From the NCBI GenBank assembly GCA_014058105.1, contig JACGCM010001242.1, positions 744,001 through 808,000 of the forward strand: a DNA stretch of 64,000 nt. The letters are read 5' to 3'. Under the pieces are notes generated by a model that had not been told where the DNA came from, searched no databases, and was given only the letters and a program-made list of their open reading frames with translations. The DNA is from Kingdonia uniflora. Taxonomy: Eukaryota; Streptophyta; Magnoliopsida; Ranunculales; Circaeasteraceae. Each line of letters starts with the position of its first letter. Within the stretch, counting starts at the first letter, position 1. A program made the position numbers and the translations under genes. Shown one piece after another: positions 58,272 through 64,000 of this stretch.

Positions 58272-58709
58272 ATGTTGCACTCCACTCGAGTTAGCCATGT
58301 CTCTTTGAATACTCCATACAATTGGTTTGAGTCGGTAGGGATGCAGGAAGATCAGCGTGACCAACGTCTCTACAAAATGAATAGACTATGCCTAATGGAG
58401 AAAGATGTCTCCGGTGAGAAGGCACAAATGCTGAAAGAACATTACGAAGACTTCAGGGAGAAATTAGGAGTGTTTGATTATATCCATGATGATCTGTCTC
58501 AAACTATAGCAAAGAGAGATTAGTATTTTGAAGAGTTCAAGTTCCATATACGCTTTTTGGAAGATCAGCTTTACACCGTAAAGTTGGACTGGGATGAGCA
58601 CAAGAAACTGTGGGAAGAGTCGGCTTCTAAGATTAGCTGTTTTAAGCAGAAGATCTGAGCTTTGTAGCGTGATCTGGAATACGCTGAACGTGATCAGGAG
58701 GAGTTGTGA
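58272..58709 (+). pseudogene. Coiled-coil protein 2, copy B, several stops
   Basis: Collinear without indels with the intact copy A gene (145 codons plus stop) but with TAG at 58521 and further stops near 58656 and 58665. PYNWFESVGMQEDQRDQRLY and LMEKDVSGEKAQMLKEHYED are well preserved. Confidence 0.7.
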
Positions 58710-59193
58710 ACATTTGTTTTTTTTGGTATTTCGTTTATTCATTTTTGGTGGTAACTAGTACTTTGCCTTTGTATAAATTAAAAGTTGTTTTGTTCGGTGT
58801 TAATTCGTTTGTTTTTTGTTGTTAAGTAGTGGTTTTTGTTTGATATGTGGCAAACAAAATAATCACATTTCTATAAGAAAATTATGATGATATAGAGGGG
58901 ACAAGTTTAATGATGAACTTAACAAAACTGAAGATAAAAATTCAATAGACAATGAAAAATTCTTGGCGCACAATGATATAGTAGAAACCAACAAATAGGA
59001 AATTCCGAATAAAACAATGATATCATAGAAAAAAATAAATGAGAAAGTATTTGTCCACAAATAACACTTCAGAAACAAACAATGAGATCATACAAGCAAA
59101 CAAATGACAGATACAATTAGACAAATGATGACTTTTTGCAACACTGACGATAAAAATCATACAAATAAATGATACATAGAGTACCAAAAATCA

Positions 59194-62100
59194 TCAGTGT
59201 AAGCTGATTGCAATATCTTTATCTAGGATGACAGGTGGCTCAGTACTCACCGTAAAAGATGGTGCTATTGTCGGACGTTTATTATCGTCAGATGGGATTG
59301 GCAGAAGCTTACAAGAATGATGTTTATGTCTGTTTTTTTGACACCTATTGCAAAATCTTTGTTTGGTAACAAGACCGAGCATTTTTTCCCTTTTCTTCAT
59401 TTGCGTGTGAGGATGACCAGCTCGAACTGTTGGAATAGAAGCACAAACACGTAGATCAGTTTTTAAAATTTTCCACTGCTCAATTCATCTTATAGGAATC
59501 CATATAGGTTCATAAACAGCCTTGTATGTATTATTTGTGAAGTACTCAGAGACACGTGTAGTTGGATCAACATTAGCAAGACCCAAAGCACGTACTCCGT
59601 GTTCACAAGGTATACCCATCATTTGCCACCAACGACAAGAACAAGAACCATCTTCAATATATACAGAATCGGTTCTGCCATAACTAATCATCTGAAAATG
59701 GTGACGTGATGTACGAACCCTGCAGGTTAGTGAATCGGCCACAAACTTTCTGCTCTCACAGTGATCCGTAACCCATGGCGTTAAGCGAGCTTGAATCTTC
59801 TCAGCTTCCTCCCTATATGTGTAGGACATTTCCAAACAGCTTCTACGCAATTCCTCAATAAACACATGGATAAGGAGATCTCTTACTTTCAAAATTACGT
59901 TATTCTAACTCTCGACATGATTTGTGTAAGCGACTCCGTATCTAAAGAAAATGATAAACCATATAAGTCAAATGCCAAATAAGCATAAAGAGATGACCAA
60001 TGGGATCATACAACTATAAAAGGAATAATAAAGAACATATGAAAAATAATGGGAAGACAATGACAAATATGAATGTAAATGGAGTTATAATAACTAGTTT
60101 TCTTAAAACAAATGATAAGTTGAGCAATAAAGAGTGACAACGTACCTACTCATTGGAATGTATAGATTAGACCATGCTTCCTTGGGAATACCAAGTATGT
60201 ATTGGAGACCCGCTGGATCTGCATTCTGGATAGCATTAATGTGTTTATCAAAATCAATGCTGGTTAGGGCCTCTGCTGCCATCCTAAATGCGATCCTCAT
60301 ACTTTCGAGGGTAGATTTTAATGTTGTTGGATATGTGGAAGGCGCAAAATGTATAGATTGCAAATGGAAACACCTTGGGTACAACATTAATAATTTTGGG
60401 GTTCCTGTCAAAGATGATGACGAATCTAGTGTCATAACCGTGAAAATTAGACCCAAACATCTCCAGGAAGTATGTCTAACTTTCGGTGGTATCTGAGTCT
60501 GTTATCGAAAATGCAAGTAGAAAAATATGATTACTTGGGTCAATGGCGATGGCTGTTAGTAGAGTCCCACGACATCTCCCTTTTAAAAAAGTTCTGTCAA
60601 TCACAACAATTGGTCTCAATAGTTTATAAGTTTTTTGGGGGGGACCAAAACACCAAAAATACCTTGTGAAGTTCTTATCCTTACAACTCGTAGTGTGTAT
60701 GTCAAATACAAAATCTGGGTCAACCAACCTCGCTTCCGCAAAATAGCTCGTAAGTAGTTGTTATGCGTACTCAAAGCTGCCTCGCATCTGAAATAATTAC
60801 GTAGATCAAATGAAATTGTGGAGAAGACAAATGATAAAGAGTATTTTACAAATGACTTGTATGGCAAGTGCAAATGGCACAGTGAGTCGACCAAATGATA
60901 TGAGAAAAAGTGTTAAAAAATGTTGTACAAATGACTTGTATGGGGGAACAAATGACATATAAAGTGATGATACCTCAGCGTGGGTTTTTTCTTTCGCACG
61001 CCATACAAGATTGTATGTTACATCAATATTATGATGAATTTGCATATCATCAATAATTCTGAAAGGTTTGTAGTTTGGGTCTTTTCGTAGTTTTTGTTTG
61101 ATTATAGAAGCAACCCATCTACTAGATGTTGCCTTATACGCGTTCTCACCTTCAGTTTCTACTCGGATGTAAGTATGCACGGAGCATTAAGTACTTACTC
61201 TAAATATGGCAGAACCGACCAACCTTGTCGTATAAATCCGCCAAGAACATTTATGACCTTTGCAATGTACCACAATTTTATATTCGTTACTCAGAACGTG
61301 TTCGAGATTGAACTTGTTTACAACTGCATAAGCTCTTAGATAATTCTTGAGTTCAATCCTATCTCGATATAGATTACCAATGTTAAACTCTTTAATGAAG
61401 TCATAGGGATCCTCCGTGTACGTAGCAGATTTGAACCAAAAATCTATAAGATTTTTTACCTGTTCGAGTTGTGGCTCAAACCGAAACTCAGCTGAACAAA
61501 TGAGAAATATTCTGCTTAGCATGATAGAAATTGAATAAGAAATGAAAAACAAAGAACACAAATGACAAATTCTGTGAACTTTCCTGAAGTTTCAGTTTGT
61601 CCAATGATAGGTTCAAGTTCAATTGAAAGAGGAACATTAGTTAACATAGGTTCATTTGAAGGAAGAATGATAAAACAAAGCACACAAATGATCAATTCTG
61701 TGAACTTACCTGAAGTTTCAGTTTGTCCAATGAAAGGTTCGGGTTCAATTGAAAGAGGAACATTAGTTAACATATGTTTATTTGAAGGAGGAACATTAGT
61801 TAACACAGGTTCATTTGAGAGATGAATACTTGATTGAGAAATAAAAGGTTCATTTGAGAGGGGAACATCAGTAGGGATAGTTTAAAAATGTTCATTTGAT
61901 TGAGGAACATTAGTTAACACAGGTTCATTTGAGAGAGGAACATTAGTACATATAGTTTCGAAAGAATCATTTTCATCATCCACAGAAGGTCCAAACCTTC
62001 GTGGATCAAGCCCTCTGCTGTTTATTTCAGGGTAACCCTTGTATTTAGGTTTAGGATCAGGAAATGAGTTATGCCGCAAAGGTCCCCTCGCTTTGGTGGT

Positions 62101-62913
62101 GGACAAGCCTCTACCTGAACCAGTATCTTTGGTGGTGGACAACTCTTTACCTAAAGAACAGAAATCAAAAATAAAATTCTGGGAGTTCTGGGAAGGTACC
62201 CTAAGGTCATTAATAATCCATATGTGAAAGGGGGTGTTGGGATTGGTTTTATGCATATTGTTTATTACGGTAAAGTCCTGGACTGATGAAATTGCACATG
62301 TATAACCATGGATGAAGTTGTGTAGCTTACAATCCTCACAACGAATTTCGCTTGTTTCTTCAAGGAGTGCAACGAAATCTTCGTATGACAAGTGCGCTCT
62401 TAGTGAAGTAAGTTTTGTACTTCCTTCAACATAAGTAATGATTGATCCGATCTTTGGATGTACGATATCCCTACCAAAATGAATAATGGTATAAAGCTGA
62501 ACTCCATTCATCCCTAAAACAAATGATATAAATAAACAATTCCGGCGATAAAGTACAAAAAACAAATGAGAAAAATGATATAAAATTGAACTCCAGCAAT
62601 TCCGGTGATATAGTATAAGAAAACATATGATTAAAAATTCGAAGAAAAATAATTATGTACGAATTGTATCATCTTGAATAACATCTTTTCTTAAGATAAA
62701 TGGGTCTAACTGTGATGCGGATACACAGTTCGAGATGATGGATACAAAGTTAGAAATGATATTTACTGAAACGATTATTTTAACGGTCGGAGAGAAGGAT
62801 AACAACGGTCTTTGGCAACGAGAATAACATATCATTGCAGCGATCTTTTCCTCCCATTTACCTCTGTGTGAGGACTTTATCAAATGCAGAACGATAGTTG
62901 GAAGACTTGGCAC
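59194..62913 (-). pseudogene. MuDR-type MULE transposase, copy B, multi-exon and frameshifted
   Basis: From the right: N-terminal exons (62913-62653; 62520-61882, GMNGVQLYTIIHFGRDIVHP), repeated TNVPLS exons (about 61960-61560), a MuDR domain (about 61510-61190, IGNLYRDRIELKNYLRAYAV, HCKGHKCSWRIY), a linker (61180-60970), the MULE catalytic domain (about 60740-60130; RPIVVIDRTFLKGRCRGTLL carries the first Asp), a SWIM finger (59892-59490; CSCRWWQMMGIPCEHG) and a terminal CCHC-like CNRCQKNRHKHHSC (59400-59194). Frameshifts break the catalytic part near 60740 and 60460. It is the transposase that copy A has lost. Confidence 0.85.
61562..61960 (-). repeat. Exon-intron tandem repeats encoding a TNVPLS-type peptide repeat
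   Basis: A roughly 118-bp unit containing a piece of exon (TNVPLSIE, IGQTETSG) and its splice region occurs twice (about 61562-61680 and 61681-61800). Shorter GAGAGAGGAACATTAGTTAA units follow to 61960. They encode degenerate ENxPVLTNVPxS repeats between the transposase N-terminal and MuDR parts. Confidence 0.65.
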
Positions 62914-63405
62914 ATGAAGAAGACAAACAGTATATCAAGGAGAATGTGCTTAGATTTTTGTAGCAGCTTTGTTGTTGAAGAAGAAAAAGAATAAGAAGAA
63001 GAAGCTTTAATTTTTAAGGTTGGTAGTGTATTTAGGGGGAATCTTCCCTCTTATTATTGTTCTTATTGATGTAGCAGATTAGACTACTCAACAACTCCAG
63101 TGAGATAGTTTCTTATTTTTTTCTATATTATTTATCATTGGTTATGCGAGAACTTTGTCATTTGAGAGGTGTATCGTTGTAATTATTTTGTATAGATTTG
63201 TCATTTGTTCAGTAATCTTTTTGAGTTGGTAGATTTATTACTGTAGCAGATTAAACTACCCAACAACATTTAATATTAGAGAATATGGTAGCACCTAGGG
63301 AGTAGTAGGTGGGACCATTATCGATTTGTTAATTTTAGTATCAATTTTGGAAGAGGCTGGCCAAAGTATCAATTTTGTAAAGATGGAAAAAAGTAGTATT
63401 TATTA

Positions 63406-64000
63406 TCATAATTTGTTACTTGTTAATTTAGGGTATTGATTGAATTTGGCTTTCATAGTGTTGAAATCAGTAATTTATACTCCTCTTGTATCCCAAAGTT
63501 TCACTCCAATGTGTTAAAATTAAGGTATTGTGTGGAAAATGACGTTTAAAACGACGAACACGCCATGGTGCTTGCTAAGAATTTGACATTATGTTGTAAT
63601 CATAAGAATTTGACACCCTCTGATTGATTTCAATACTTCTTATTGCCCTGAGTATACTCCATTGGTCTTTATATAAATTAGTATGTGTATATTAATGCAG
63701 AATTTGAAGATGTCGTTAGAGGATGAAGAATATGACGGAACCGGCGATGAGAAGGGATCCAAGTCCGATTATAGCGAAGGTCATGTTTCCTAATTGAACT
63801 TTTTATCGAGAAAAAAATAGAAAAATGATTTTGAAGAAGTCGTCAATGTCTTCACTGAACCTCCTCCACCTTTTCCGCAAAATTATGAAGCTCGTGACTT
63901 TCGACAACTCACACAACTGGATGGGAAGGGTCATTTGTCCACATCAGTTGCTACTACATCGGTAAGTTGAAATAACACATATTAGTAAATTATTGGTTTT
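63406..64000 (+). other. Right flank with possible exon fragments
   Basis: After a repeat of the left flank (63409-63475) the plus strand has MSLEDEEYDGTGDEKGSKSD from 63712, ending at TAA 63790. A second open piece, 63827-63961 (DFEEVVNVFTEPPPPFPQNY, EARDFRQLTQLDGKGHLS), ends at a good GTAAGT donor. I do not recognise the protein. It may be the start of another element's gene that continues outside the window. Confidence 0.4.

Larger units (their letters stand above)
45092..63405 (+). mobile_element. Giant Ulp1-carrying MULE, copy B (18.3 kb)
   Basis: The terminal sequence GAATAAATACTAGTTTTTGC starts at 45092; its inverted partner ends at about 63405 with some substitutions. Gene order and intergenic DNA match copy A throughout. 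B retains the transposase and a Lys-rich Ulp1-gene exon and has gained a solo LTR (54898-55515) and a microsatellite. MULEs are usually much shorter, so the size and number of passenger genes are notable. Most genes carry stops, so B is not likely to be autonomous now. Confidence 0.8.

Overview
The window is AT-rich nuclear DNA from a flowering plant, most likely a eudicot. It holds one spliced host gene with GT-AG introns set in layers of plant-type transposable elements: Ulp1-carrying MULEs, plant-mobile-domain elements, PIF/Harbinger, Ty1/copia and Ty3/gypsy. There is no sign of operons, ribosome binding sites, CRISPR arrays, tRNA or rRNA genes. Species cannot be named from the sequence alone.

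Layout. (1) 1-4310: the right part of an element whose broken minus-strand gene encodes a plant mobile domain (PMD) protein; its non-coding DNA carries many copies of the palindrome ATTGTCGAATTCGACAAT. (2) 5221-10677: a decayed Ty1/copia element on the minus strand with 184-bp LTRs, split by a nested 816-bp solo LTR (6195-7010, TSD TCAGT). (3) About 10911-13252: an internally deleted relative of the PMD element. (4) 13328-26446: MULE copy A (13.1 kb). (5) 27281-41985: the host gene, minus strand, 11 coding exons joining in frame to a 377-residue type I membrane protein; a Ty3/gypsy element sits in intron 2 and a hAT-like element in intron 8. (6) 42051-44558: a PIF/Harbinger-type element with TTA target duplication that carries a PMD gene and a Myb/NAM-like ORF1, inserted 65 bp upstream of the host ATG. 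(7) 45092-63405: MULE copy B (18.3 kb), same orientation as A. (8) 63406-64000: flank with two possible exon fragments.

The most striking system is the A/B MULE family. Each copy carries the same gene order: a multi-exon Ulp1-like (C48) cysteine protease gene (+), a large inverted array of 130-150-bp units that could fold into a hairpin of roughly 0.9-1.2 kb per arm, an Asp/Glu-rich small protein (-), a Gly/Pro-tailed small protein (-), a double GRF zinc-finger protein (-), two tandem paralogous coiled-coil proteins of 144-145 residues (+), and a MuDR-type transposase with SWIM finger (-). Copy A has lost the transposase catalytic part and one Ulp1-gene exon; copy B keeps them but is full of stops. 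Intact reading frames remain for A's Ulp1 peptidase core, A's second coiled-coil gene, B's acidic protein and B's GRF protein. Non-coding DNA of the family is filled with the short motif TTTGTCATTTGTTA.

The host gene is the only clearly non-transposon gene. It is bracketed by the two directly repeated MULEs, its promoter region is invaded by the Harbinger element, and its introns have been enlarged by insertions.
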